Below are positions 45,887-54,835 of a stretch of 64,000 nt of DNA, piece after piece. The position numbers and the translations under genes are program-made. Source of the stretch: CAKAHY01 sp963522175 (GTDB lineage: Bacteria; Bacillota; Clostridia; Lachnospirales; Lachnospiraceae); the NCBI GenBank assembly GCA_963522175.1, contig CAUQXC010000006.1, positions 62,001-126,000 of the forward strand. The letters run 5' to 3'. Below the pieces are notes generated by a model that searched no databases, had not been told where the DNA came from, and saw only the letters and a list, made by a program, of their open reading frames with translations. Numbering within the stretch: position 1 is the first letter of the stretch; every line of letters begins with the position of its first letter.

Positions 45887-45902
45887 CAATATGTACATAA
45901 AC

Positions 45903-45955
45903 AAGCACCGAAGCTTTCTGTTTTTTAAATTTGATAACAGAAAATTCGGTGCCTT
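45903..45955 (-). terminator. Long hairpin, probable terminator of the 46001 permease
   Basis: GCACCGAA (45905-45912) pairs with TTCGGTGC (45945-45952), and inside it TTTCTGTT (45915-45922) with AACAGAAA (45936-45943). On the minus strand it is followed by TTGTTTAT. A degenerate copy lies at 45188-45240. Confidence 0.6.
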
Positions 45956-46000
45956 GCCTATGCGGTTATAGGGAATATCCCTATTTATTTTAATTTTAAA

Positions 46001-48190
46001 TTACTCATACTTACTCAGCCTCTCTTTTACAAAATCAGGTAAAGTAAGTTCTCTTATGAGAAATACACCGTCCATAAAGGTGCCATCTTTCATTTCAATT
46101 CTTACATCAATATGTTTTCTGACGACATTATAGTTATAGCTGTAGATTTTATACGGTGTTTTCTCTTCCAGCATAATCCTTATAAGCTCTTTCATTTCTT
46201 CAGGCTCATAAAAAGTCTCCTCGGTCCACTTGTCATCACTATCTCCGTAAATGCTCACACTATGAATATTTTCCGTATTAACATCAAGCTCCGGCTGTAC
46301 TTCCAACTCCCTGAGCATATCCAAGGTACTTTCAAATCCCGAATACACCGGATAATATCCTTTACCCTCATATACATCGGAGGCATTATCCACATTAAAA
46401 TCGTTCTCATTGCGTAACATATTTTCCTTGATAAACTCGTCAAGCACTCTCTCGCTTTCTTCGTCGTTAAATCTTATTGTGCTGACAAGATATTCCTTTT
46501 CTTTATCTTCCAATGTAAACTTTAACAAATCATTTTTATATGTTTCAACAAGCTTTCTTACTTGTTTTTTATCCTGTATTTTTACATGTCGGTCTTTACT
46601 CAGCGAAAGCATTCCCTCCGGGGTATCAGGATAATTATAATCAAAAGATACTATATCCGAAGCATCCTTATCAAGTATAGGGTAAGCTCCTTTCTTATAA
46701 TCCTCATCTACATATATCTCGGTTAAAATTTCTTCCACATCATCCCACGAAACATTATATCTTCGCAGCTCATGCCCTCCTCCCTTGAGATTGTAACAAA
46801 GAATTATCTCGTTATTCGGAAAAACACTTTTATACTCATCCGTTTCCTTCGCTTCCTCCACAACTTTTACCGCCAGTCTCAAAAACAATTCTTTGTTTTT
46901 AATTTTCATTCTCTTTATAACCTTAGTTGTCAATTCTTCGCTATACATGGAAGGGGTTCTGTCTTCTACTTCCTTCAGTGTTTCTGCATACGGAAGTATA
47001 TTTTCTTCCAGAACCTGAGAGAAAACGGCTCCGCTTTCAAGAAAATCCGAAGGCGGAATATACCTGTCATATCCGATTAAGTCAAAATAAAATATGTTAA
47101 AAAAAAGCAAAGGTATTGCAATGCAAATCACAAGATGAAGAGGATTATTGAAAAGCTTTTTAAAATCTGAATTATATACGGCTTCTATAGTGCAATGAGC
47201 TATCAAAGAACTTATAACAATACTGAATATACTCCAACCGAGACTGTCTCCGATACTTAAGTCCATAATCCTTGCCACAATTAAAGACAGAATCGTAATC
47301 ACCATTATTTTTGTAGGAATTTTTACCGCATCAAAGCTTATCGATTTCTCCGTAGCCTCTGAAACTCTGAGTTTATACACACACAAATTTATAATACCGA
47401 AAACCGCCGTACCGAGTAAAGCCACAAGTATCTTCTCATAGTCCGAAAGTCCGGATATAGGATAAATAAACAAAAAACTTGAAGAATTACCTATGAGCTG
47501 TGTAACATAGCCCCAATCTATATATGCTGTCTTAAAATAATCAGATATATACCATGATGCAAGTCTCTCGGCAATGGGAAGGAAAAAATTTATCAGCCCC
47601 GATCCGAATACCGCAAGTACGACATTTCCCGTTAAAAGAGTTGCTAAAACCACAGTCATGTATGCGAATGCAAAGAGAGTTATATAATACGCAAGACTAT
47701 GCATGCTCATTAACAGCACGGAATAATTTCCCGTATTTACAATAACCAAAGCAGCTGCAATAAGAAGGGACACCAGATATGGAAGGGCGACCATTAGAAT
47801 GCTGCTCACCGTAATAACCAAGAAAAGCTTCTCCCTTCTTATCGGCAAACCATGAAAAAAAGCAATACTCTTCTTTCTCTGCACATATCTGAAACCTGAA
47901 ATACCCACTATCAGCGCCAATATCAACAAAAAAGTTCCTAAGACGTTGTTTTGATTTGATATTAAAGAAGAAAAATCTTCCGCTATTTCCATATTTCTGA
48001 CTTCTATAAGCGTCTCTATCGGCTCTTTCTTAGCATTTAGTGCCTGATTATAGGTATTGATGTTTAAACTTATGTCTATTACAGTTGACATAACTATTAA
48101 AAGCAAAAAGGTAAGGCAGCTTAATGTAAAAACCCATAATCTACGCTTAAAATCCTCTTTCAGCAAATTTAAAAATAAATTTTTTGACAT
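46001..48190 (-). CDS. ABC-2-type transporter permease, orphan paralogue
   Basis: 729 residues from ATG 48190 (MSKNLFLNLLKEDFKRRLWV), with the frame open 23 codons further into the promoter. It matches the 40169 permease throughout: FRYVQRKKSIAFFHGLPIRR, then LAYYITLFAFAYMTVVLATL and the soluble acidic C-terminal half with KGAYPILDKDASDIVSFDYN. No ATPase gene is adjacent, so it either shares the YtrB-like ATPase or forms a complex with the other permease. It has its own promoter and terminator. Confidence 0.8.
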   Translation of the reverse strand: MSKNLFLNLLKEDFKRRLWVFTLSCLTFLLLIVMSTVIDISLNINTYNQALNAKKEPIETLIEVRNMEIAEDFSSLISNQNNVLGTFLLILALIVGISGFRYVQRKKSIAFFHGLPIRREKLFLVITVSSILMVALPYLVSLLIAAALVIVNTGNYSVLLMSMHSLAYYITLFAFAYMTVVLATLLTGNVVLAVFGSGLINFFLPIAERLASWYISDYFKTAYIDWGYVTQLIGNSSSFLFIYPISGLSDYEKILVALLGTAVFGIINLCVYKLRVSEATEKSISFDAVKIPTKIMVITILSLIVARIMDLSIGDSLGWSIFSIVISSLIAHCTIEAVYNSDFKKLFNNPLHLVICIAIPLLFFNIFYFDLIGYDRYIPPSDFLESGAVFSQVLEENILPYAETLKEVEDRTPSMYSEELTTKVIKRMKIKNKELFLRLAVKVVEEAKETDEYKSVFPNNEIILCYNLKGGGHELRRYNVSWDDVEEILTEIYVDEDYKKGAYPILDKDASDIVSFDYNYPDTPEGMLSLSKDRHVKIQDKKQVRKLVETYKNDLLKFTLEDKEKEYLVSTIRFNDEESERVLDEFIKENMLRNENDFNVDNASDVYEGKGYYPVYSGFESTLDMLRELEVQPELDVNTENIHSVSIYGDSDDKWTEETFYEPEEMKELIRIMLEEKTPYKIYSYNYNVVRKHIDVRIEMKDGTFMDGVFLIRELTLPDFVKERLSKYE

Positions 48191-48230
48191 TATGACATTT
48201 AACCCCCGTATCACAATAACTAATAAACTT

Positions 48231-48259
48231 AGAGTAGCATATTCGTAACTTTCGGTCAA
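48231..48259 (-). promoter_or_regulatory. Promoter of the orphan permease
   Basis: TTGACC (48254-48259), 17-nt spacer with extended TGC, TACTCT (48231-48236). Confidence 0.6.
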
Positions 48260-48295
48260 CGATTGCCATCCCTTAATCAGCGATTTTCTTAATCG

Positions 48296-48475
48296 TTAAA
48301 TGATGGAAAAAAGCAATACTTCTATATTCATCCATATCCGAAACACGCAATTCCATATCCACCATTTTTCTTTGCCATTCGGCATCCTTTTGTTTCTAAA
48401 TTCCCCCGGTTGCATCCACACGACCTGTTTCATCAAGTATTCCCAAGGCTGCAAATCCTTTAAACTTCTGTCCAC
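48296..48475 (-). CDS. Possible 59-residue protein, doubtful
   Basis: A GTG-started frame (DRSLKDLQPWEYLMKQVVWM, then QPGEFRNKRMPNGKEKWWIW) behind GGGAGAAGG. It is rich in Trp and basic residues with a hydrophobic end. Its first part overlaps the short DNA repeat shared with 45249-45300, where the other copy keeps the DNA but not this frame, so it may not be a gene. Otherwise 48260-48597 shows nothing recognisable. Confidence 0.2.
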   Translation of the reverse strand: MDRSLKDLQPWEYLMKQVVWMQPGEFRNKRMPNGKEKWWIWNCVFRIWMNIEVLLFSII

Positions 48476-48597
48476 AATACCTTCTCCCTTCCTATCCCGT
48501 TCGGCTATATTCCTACTTTATCCCTTAGCTGTTTACATCAGTATATCAAGTACAAATTAAATCGAAAACCTAATTTAATATTTTTTCAAAAAAACAG

Positions 48598-48626
48598 TTG
48601 ACATTTATTTACTTATTGGTTATAAT
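48598..48626 (+). promoter_or_regulatory. Consensus promoter of the tRNA operon
   Basis: TTGACA (48598-48603), 17-nt spacer, TATAAT (48621-48626): a perfect sigma-A consensus. Confidence 0.9.
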
Positions 48627-48667
48627 TTCTCTTGCATTCAAGAAATGCATCAAACTTATTTTTTTTA

Positions 48668-48742
<75 letters not shown>

Positions 48743-48775
48743 TTTATATTGCTTTTTTTGCGGTATACTTTCTGT

Positions 48776-48849
48776 GAGTCTGTAGCTCAGTTGGATAGAG
48801 CATCGGCCTTCTAAGCCGAGGGTCAGGGGTTCGAATCCCTTCAGGCTCA
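48776..48849 (+). tRNA. tRNA-Arg (anticodon TCT)
   Basis: Acceptor GAGTCTG/CAGGCTC, anticodon loop CTTCTAA, T-arm GGTTCGAATCC. CCA not encoded. Confidence 0.95.
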
Positions 48850-48867
48850 TATTTTCATATTTTTCAT

Positions 48868-48938
48868 GCGGGTGTAGTTCAATGGTAGAACATCAGCCTT
48901 CCAAGCTGAATACGTGGGTTCGATTCCCATCACCCGCT
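48868..48938 (+). tRNA. tRNA-Gly (anticodon TCC)
   Basis: Acceptor GCGGGTG/CACCCGC, anticodon loop CTTCCAA, short D-loop (TTCAATGGTAGAA). CCA not encoded. Confidence 0.95.
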
Positions 48939-48963
48939 TTATGTACTTTTCTAAAGTATATAT

Positions 48964-49038
48964 GGTGGGTATAGCGCAGTTGGTTAGCGCGCCAGATTGT
49001 GGCTCTGGAGGCCATGGGTTCGAATCCCATTATCCACC
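48964..49038 (+). tRNA. tRNA-His (anticodon GTG)
   Basis: Acceptor GTGGGTA/TATCCAC, with the extra G at -1 opposite C73 that marks tRNA-His; anticodon loop TTGTGGC. CCA not encoded. Confidence 0.95.
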
Positions 49039-49048
49039 CTTTTTTTAT

Positions 49049-49120
49049 TGGGCTATCGCCAAGCGGTAAGGCACAGGACTTTGACTCCTGCACTCGATGG
49101 TTCGAATCCATCTAGCCCAG
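49049..49120 (+). tRNA. tRNA-Gln (anticodon TTG)
   Basis: Acceptor TGGGCTA/TAGCCCA, anticodon loop CTTTGAC, discriminator G. CCA not encoded. Confidence 0.95.
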
Positions 49121-49129
49121 TTAAGGTTT

Positions 49130-49152
49130 GTCGACTTTGGTCGGCTTTTTTT
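49130..49152 (+). terminator. Terminator of the tRNA operon
   Basis: GTCGAC-4-GTCGGC stem (one G-U pair) followed by seven T. Confidence 0.85.
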
Positions 49153-49193
49153 GTTCCTTCAAACCCGAATTCAAACTTTCTTTTCAGCATCTG

Positions 49194-49237
49194 AAAGGCT
49201 CGATATGAACTAAACTGAGCTTTCATACCGAGCCTTT
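49194..49237 (-). terminator. Hairpin after purL
   Basis: AAAGGCTCG-A-TATGA / TCATA-C-CGAGCCTTT, 14 bp with one mismatch and a 14-nt loop, 6 nt after the purL stop. The T-tract is weak, so it may protect the 3' end or be a moderate terminator. Confidence 0.6.
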
Positions 49238-49242
49238 GTAAA

Positions 49243-52200
49243 TTAGATATCAAAATATTTCTTTGCCGACCTGAACATTCCTATGTCGTAATTTCCTTCA
49301 ACATTTTGATATAAACCTTTGCCTATTCTCTCCGAGTGTCCCATCTTTCCAAACACTCTTCCGTCAGGAGAACATATTCCCTCAACTGCCCATGCCGAGC
49401 CGTTAGGGTTATAGCTTATGTCCATAGTAGGTCTATTGTTTATATCCACATATTGAGTGACTATCTGCCCTTTATCCGCAAGAGACTTAAGCAATTTTTC
49501 ATCACAGATAAATCTGCCCTCTCCATGAGAAATCGCAACATTGTATACATCTCCAACATTAACATTCATAAGCCACGGGCTCTTGTCAGAACTGATCTTC
49601 GTTCTGACTATCATGGATTGATGCCTTCTTATAGTGTTATAGCTTAATGTAGGACAGCTTTCGTCTATATCAACTATTTTACCGTAAGGAACCAGTCCGA
49701 GCTTTATAAGCGCCTGAAAGCCGTTACATATACCTGCCGCCAAGCCGTCCCTGTTGTCAAGCAAATCGCTTACAGCTTCTTTTATACTCGGATTTCTGAA
49801 AAACGAGCTTATAAATTTAGCCGAACCGTCAGGCTCGTCTCCGCCCGAGAAACCTCCCGGTATAAATATAATTTGAGACTCCTTAATCCTTCTTTCAAGC
49901 TCATTTATGCTCTCTTCTATGTCCTTTGAACTTAAGTTCTTTATAAGAACAATGTCGGGCTCCAACCCTGCCGAAGCTATAGCCTTTGCACTGTCATACT
50001 CACAATTTGTTCCCGGAAATACAGGTATAAGTACCTTAGGCTTCATGCTCTTTATTTTTGCGCTATATTTCTCATTTGAAACATAGCTAAACTCAGGCAC
50101 TTCTTTGCCCGTTTCGCTTCCCGCTTTCACCGGAAATACCTTTTCAAGCCTTTCTTCGTAACCCTCTTCAAGGCTTTCTATGCTAAGAGCCTCTCCCTTG
50201 TAGTTTAAGTTATAATCACCGCTCACATAGCCCAAGGTTTTTATGCCAATTCCGTTCTCTTTCAAATATTCAATCTCGTTATCGGCTATATCTTCTGAAA
50301 GCTCAATTATAAAACTTCCGTAGTTATAGTCGAATAAATTTTCCAAGCTTAAGGAAGAGTCAAATTCAAAGCCCAGCCGGTTACCCAGACAAGCCTTAAA
50401 TACCTGTTCCGCCGCTCCGCCGTAGCCCACTGTATACATAGCCGCTATATCTTTGTTTTTCGAAGCTATATAGCCGAACAAAGCCTTAAGGCTCTTTGCA
50501 TCCGGCAGGTCTGCATCATCCGACCTTTTTGCAGACAAAAGCATAACCTTCGAGCCCGCCTTTTTAAATTCCGGAGAAATTATATTGTTTATGTTTTCCG
50601 TGGTTACGGCAAATGACACTAATGTAGGAGGTACATCCAAGTTCTCGAAAGAACCGCTCATAGAGTCCTTTCCTCCTATAGCCGCAACCTCAAAATCCAT
50701 CTGCGCATCCAAGGCTCCCAGTATTGCGGCAAGAGGTTTAGCCCATCTTTTTTTGTCTTTTCCGAGTCTTTCAAAATACTCTTGGAATGTCAAATACACA
50801 TCCTTATAGGCTGCACCTGCGGCAACAAGCTTACATAAAGACTCCGTAACCGCAAGATACGCACCTTTATACTGATCTTTTTCACTTATGAAAGGATTGT
50901 ATGCGTATGACATTACCGAACAGGTGCTTGTATCGCCCTTTTCTACGGAAATTTTATTTACCATAGCCCCTATAGGTGTCTTTTGGTACTTTCCTCCAAA
51001 CGGCATAAGAACCGTTCCGGCTCCTATCGTAGAGTCGAATCTCTCACTAAGTCCTTTTTTTGAGCAGATATTAAGGTCCTTTACAAGCTCTTCAAATCCC
51101 TCTTTAAAGCTTGTCGGAATTTTTCTGTCTATATCCTTTGCCTTAGGAACTTCAATATCTATGTGCTTACTTGCTCCGTTCGAGTTAAGAAAATCTCTTT
51201 TAATGTTCACAATTTCCTTGTCACGCCATTTCATGACAAGCCTGTTTTCATCCGTAACCTCCGCAACCAAAGTGGCTTCAAGGTTTTCAGAGGAGGCAAG
51301 CTCTATAAATCTTTCAACGTCCTTATCCTCGACAACGACAGCCATTCTCTCCTGAGATTCGGATATGGCGAGCTCGGTTCCGTCAAGACCCTCGTACTTT
51401 TTCGGCACTTTGTCAAGGTTAATAAAAAGCCCGTCCGCAAGCTCGCCTATAGCGACACTCACGCCGCCGGCACCGAAGTCATTGCACCTTTTTATAAGGG
51501 ATTTTGCTTCTTCGTTTCTAAACAGCCTTTGCAGTTTTCTTTCTTCAAGCGCATTTCCCTTTTGTACCTCGGCTCCGCAGCTTTCAAGAGATTCTTCTTT
51601 ATGTGCTTTTGATGAACCCGTCGCTCCGCCGCAACCGTCTCTTCCCGTTCTTCCGCCTATAAGTATAACCTTATCGCCTTTCTTAGGAACCTCTCTTCTT
51701 ACGTTGCCCGCAGGAGTTGCAGCAACAACCGCACCTATCTCCATCCTCTTTGCCGCATAGCCCTCATGGTATATCTCATCAACTATACCGGTCGCAAGCC
51801 CTATCTGATTGCCGTAAGACGAATAGCCTGCCGCCGCCGTGCTTACTATCTTTCTTTGCGGAAGCTTCCCCTTTATGGTATCTTCCATGCTTTTGGTAGG
51901 ATCCGCCGCTCCCGTTACACGCATAGCCGCATAGACATAGGCTCTTCCCGAAAGAGGGTCTCTTATGGCTCCGCCTATACAAGTGGCAGCTCCTCCGAAA
52001 GGCTCTATTTCCGTAGGATGGTTATGTGTTTCATTTTTAAACAGCAATAACCAATCCTCTTCTTTATTGTTAACTTCAACCTTTATTTTAACCGTACAGG
52101 CATTTATCTCTTCAGATTCATCAAGCTTGTCAAGCTTACCCGCTTTTTTTAAAAACTTCGCCGCTATCGTAGCTATGTCCATAAGATTTACGGGTTTTGT

Positions 52201-52977
52201 CCTTTCAAGCTCACGCCTTGTTTCAAGGTATCTGTTCCAAGCCTTTTCAACCTTTTCATCCTCAAAACTCACTTTATCTATGTTGGTGAGAAATGTTGTA
52301 TGCCTGCAATGATCCGACCAATATGTATCTATCATTCTGATTTCGGTTATGGTAGGATTTCTTTTCTCCGTTTTAAAGTAGTCTCTACAAAACTTCAAAT
52401 CGTCCATGTCCATGGCAAGACCGAAGCTTCTAAGCATTTCTTCAAGCTTCACATCGTCAAAATCTATAAAACCCTCTATGCTTTCGACATCCTTCGGAGC
52501 CTCATATTCCATATCAAGCTTTGTATATTCGGCATCGCTTGCCTGTCTTGATTCTACGGGATTTATTATGTATTTTTTGATTTTTTCCAAATCCTCTTTT
52601 GAAATATTTCCTTCCAAGACATACACTCTTGCCGTTTTTACAGTCGGTTTATTACCTCTTGAGGCAAGCTGTATACACTGTGCGGCGCAATCCGCTCTCT
52701 GGTCGTATTGCCCCGGAAGGTATTCTACAACAAAATGCTCCTCATTATCCTTTAAATCAAGCTTTTTTGAGAGCTTATCAAGCTGAGGCTCCGAAAGTAT
52801 AAGCCTTGCCGCTTCGTTAAACACCTCCTCCGATACGCCCTCAACATCATATCTGTTGACTATTCTAAGTGTCTGCACTGTTTTAATATTGAGGAAGCTT
52901 CTTATATCGGCAAGCAAAGCCTTAGCCTCATAAGCCAACTCATCTTTTTTCTCTACAAAAATACGATATACCATCAT
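49243..52977 (-). CDS. purL: Phosphoribosylformylglycinamidine synthase, single-chain form
   Basis: Converts FGAR to FGAM using glutamine and ATP. 1244 residues, fusing an N-terminal PurS-like part, two AIR-synthase-like halves (KNETHNHPTEIEPFGGAATC; GGRTGRDGCGGATGSS) and a C-terminal glutaminase (PVFPGTNCEYDSAKA with the nucleophile in AAGICNGFQAL, and the His in AISHGEGRF). This is the clostridial long form, instead of separate purS-purQ-purL. Start next to purD with overlapping ribosome site GAGGTG. Confidence 0.97.
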   Translation of the reverse strand: MMVYRIFVEKKDELAYEAKALLADIRSFLNIKTVQTLRIVNRYDVEGVSEEVFNEAARLILSEPQLDKLSKKLDLKDNEEHFVVEYLPGQYDQRADCAAQCIQLASRGNKPTVKTARVYVLEGNISKEDLEKIKKYIINPVESRQASDAEYTKLDMEYEAPKDVESIEGFIDFDDVKLEEMLRSFGLAMDMDDLKFCRDYFKTEKRNPTITEIRMIDTYWSDHCRHTTFLTNIDKVSFEDEKVEKAWNRYLETRRELERTKPVNLMDIATIAAKFLKKAGKLDKLDESEEINACTVKIKVEVNNKEEDWLLLFKNETHNHPTEIEPFGGAATCIGGAIRDPLSGRAYVYAAMRVTGAADPTKSMEDTIKGKLPQRKIVSTAAAGYSSYGNQIGLATGIVDEIYHEGYAAKRMEIGAVVAATPAGNVRREVPKKGDKVILIGGRTGRDGCGGATGSSKAHKEESLESCGAEVQKGNALEERKLQRLFRNEEAKSLIKRCNDFGAGGVSVAIGELADGLFINLDKVPKKYEGLDGTELAISESQERMAVVVEDKDVERFIELASSENLEATLVAEVTDENRLVMKWRDKEIVNIKRDFLNSNGASKHIDIEVPKAKDIDRKIPTSFKEGFEELVKDLNICSKKGLSERFDSTIGAGTVLMPFGGKYQKTPIGAMVNKISVEKGDTSTCSVMSYAYNPFISEKDQYKGAYLAVTESLCKLVAAGAAYKDVYLTFQEYFERLGKDKKRWAKPLAAILGALDAQMDFEVAAIGGKDSMSGSFENLDVPPTLVSFAVTTENINNIISPEFKKAGSKVMLLSAKRSDDADLPDAKSLKALFGYIASKNKDIAAMYTVGYGGAAEQVFKACLGNRLGFEFDSSLSLENLFDYNYGSFIIELSEDIADNEIEYLKENGIGIKTLGYVSGDYNLNYKGEALSIESLEEGYEERLEKVFPVKAGSETGKEVPEFSYVSNEKYSAKIKSMKPKVLIPVFPGTNCEYDSAKAIASAGLEPDIVLIKNLSSKDIEESINELERRIKESQIIFIPGGFSGGDEPDGSAKFISSFFRNPSIKEAVSDLLDNRDGLAAGICNGFQALIKLGLVPYGKIVDIDESCPTLSYNTIRRHQSMIVRTKISSDKSPWLMNVNVGDVYNVAISHGEGRFICDEKLLKSLADKGQIVTQYVDINNRPTMDISYNPNGSAWAVEGICSPDGRVFGKMGHSERIGKGLYQNVEGNYDIGMFRSAKKYFDI

Positions 52978-54231
52978 TTACACCTCTAAAGCTTTTTTAC
53001 CTATATCCGTTCTGTAATACTTATTCTCGAAGTTAACAAGCTTCACCCTTTCGTACGCCGCAGCCACAGCTTCTTTTAAGCTGTTTCCGAGAGCATTTAC
53101 TCCCAAAACTCTGCCGCCTGTACTCAAAAGCTTATCTCCCTCTCTTTTCGCTCCGGCTATATAAATGCCGTCCTTATTCTCCGGAAGCTTTATTTCATAA
53201 CCGCTTTTATAGCTTTCCGGATAGCCCTTACTTGCAAGTACCACAAGACAGGATGCCTTGTCCTCCCACAAAAGGCTTAAGCTCTCAAGCTTCTCATTCG
53301 TAACGGCAAGCATAACTTCCAACAAATCCGTCTTTAACAAGGGCAGTATGCACTGAGTTTCGGGATCTCCGAATCTTGCATTATATTCTATTACCTTAGG
53401 TCCTTTGTCGGTAAGCATAAGTCCGAAATAAAGACAACCCTTGAATTTACGGTTTTCTTTTTTCATTGCCTCTATTGTAGGTCTGAAAATTTTCTCCATA
53501 CATTCTTCGGCTATTTTTTCGGTATAATAAGGATTAGGCGCTATCACTCCCATTCCTCCGGTATTAAGACCCTCATCACCGTCAAGAGCCCTCTTATGAT
53601 CCATGGAAGACATCATAGGGAGCACGACATTTCCGTCGGTGAAACTTAAAACCGAAACCTCCGGACCCGTCAAAAACTCTTCAATAACAACGGTTTTCCC
53701 GCTTTCCCCGAATTTTTTGTCAAGCATCATCTCATCTACAGCTTCACACGCTTCTTTTTTCGTATTTGCTATAATAACACCTTTGCCCAGAGCCAGACCG
53801 TCGGCTTTTACCACTATAGGAAAGCTGACCCCCTCCAAGTATTTCTTCGCCTCGTTTGCATCTTTAAATATCTCATATTCGGCAGTCGGAATATTGTACT
53901 TCTTCATCAAATCCTTTGAAAATGCCTTGCTCGCCTCAATAACAGCCGCTTCTTTAAGCGGTCCGAAGCAGGCTATACCGTTTTCCTCCAAAACATTGAC
54001 AAGCCCCGCCGCCAGAGGATCATCCGGTGCAACTATCACATAATCGAGAGCCTTTTCCTTACAGATATTAAGAACCGAATCAATATTTTTTATATCAGCC
54101 TCAACACAGACAGCTTCTTCCATTCCTCCGTTTCCGGGAATGGCATAAAGCTCTTCACATAAAGGGCTTTTTTTTACGGCTTTTACAATGGCATGCTCTC
54201 TCCCGCCGCCGCCGATTACACCAATTTTCAT
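52978..54231 (-). CDS. purD: Phosphoribosylamine-glycine ligase
   Basis: Makes GAR from phosphoribosylamine and glycine. 417 residues with the N-terminal loop GVIGGGGREHAIV, the ATP-grasp motif (VIEEFLTGPEVSVLSFTDG) and EYNARFGDPETQ at the metal site. Shares one base with purN upstream and abuts purL downstream. Confidence 0.98.
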   Translation of the reverse strand: MKIGVIGGGGREHAIVKAVKKSPLCEELYAIPGNGGMEEAVCVEADIKNIDSVLNICKEKALDYVIVAPDDPLAAGLVNVLEENGIACFGPLKEAAVIEASKAFSKDLMKKYNIPTAEYEIFKDANEAKKYLEGVSFPIVVKADGLALGKGVIIANTKKEACEAVDEMMLDKKFGESGKTVVIEEFLTGPEVSVLSFTDGNVVLPMMSSMDHKRALDGDEGLNTGGMGVIAPNPYYTEKIAEECMEKIFRPTIEAMKKENRKFKGCLYFGLMLTDKGPKVIEYNARFGDPETQCILPLLKTDLLEVMLAVTNEKLESLSLLWEDKASCLVVLASKGYPESYKSGYEIKLPENKDGIYIAGAKREGDKLLSTGGRVLGVNALGNSLKEAVAAAYERVKLVNFENKYYRTDIGKKALEV

Positions 54232-54827
54232 TACTTATCCTCCTTGGCTTTTAAAATCTGCTCACAAACATATTCCGTAGCCCTCGGAAGCAATATCCAC
54301 TCCGCTTCCTTCATAATTCTTTCCTGTAAATCCTTCGGACTGTCCCCGTCTTTTACCTCCACGGCTTTTTGAAAAATTATTTTTCCCCCGTCCGTAATCT
54401 CATTTACATAATGTACAGTCGCTCCGCTAACCTTAACACCGTACTTAAGAGCCTCCTCATGAACCTTTAAGCCGTAGTAACCTTTTCCGCAAAAGCTCGG
54501 AATAAGGCTCGGATGTACATTTATTATCCGGTCCCTGTATGCTTTGATTACATTATCCGAAAGTATAGCCAGATATCCCGCCAGAACAAGCAGGTCTATG
54601 TCATTGTCTTTCAAACATTTAAGTAAGCTCTCTTCATCCTTTGAAGCTATAAACTCTGTCTTTATTCCCGCTTTTTTTGCTCTTTCAAGAGCAAAAGCCG
54701 AAGACTTATTAGATATGACAATACTAAGCCTCGCACTTTTAAACTCTCCCCTGCTTTGTGCATCTATAAGAGCCTGTAAATTAGTTCCGCCTCCGCTTAC
54801 AAGTACCGCAACATTTTGCTTACTCAT
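54231..54827 (-). CDS. purN: Phosphoribosylglycinamide formyltransferase
   Basis: Uses 10-formyl-THF to formylate GAR. 198 residues: VSGGGTNLQALIDA at the N-terminus, catalytic block INVHPSLIPSFCGKGYYGLK with the His, and SGATVHYVNEITDGG with the Asp. Normal length for the family. Confidence 0.97.
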   Translation of the reverse strand: MSKQNVAVLVSGGGTNLQALIDAQSRGEFKSARLSIVISNKSSAFALERAKKAGIKTEFIASKDEESLLKCLKDNDIDLLVLAGYLAILSDNVIKAYRDRIINVHPSLIPSFCGKGYYGLKVHEEALKYGVKVSGATVHYVNEITDGGKIIFQKAVEVKDGDSPKDLQERIMKEAEWILLPRATEYVCEQILKAKEDK

Positions 54828-54835
54828 ACTTCTCC

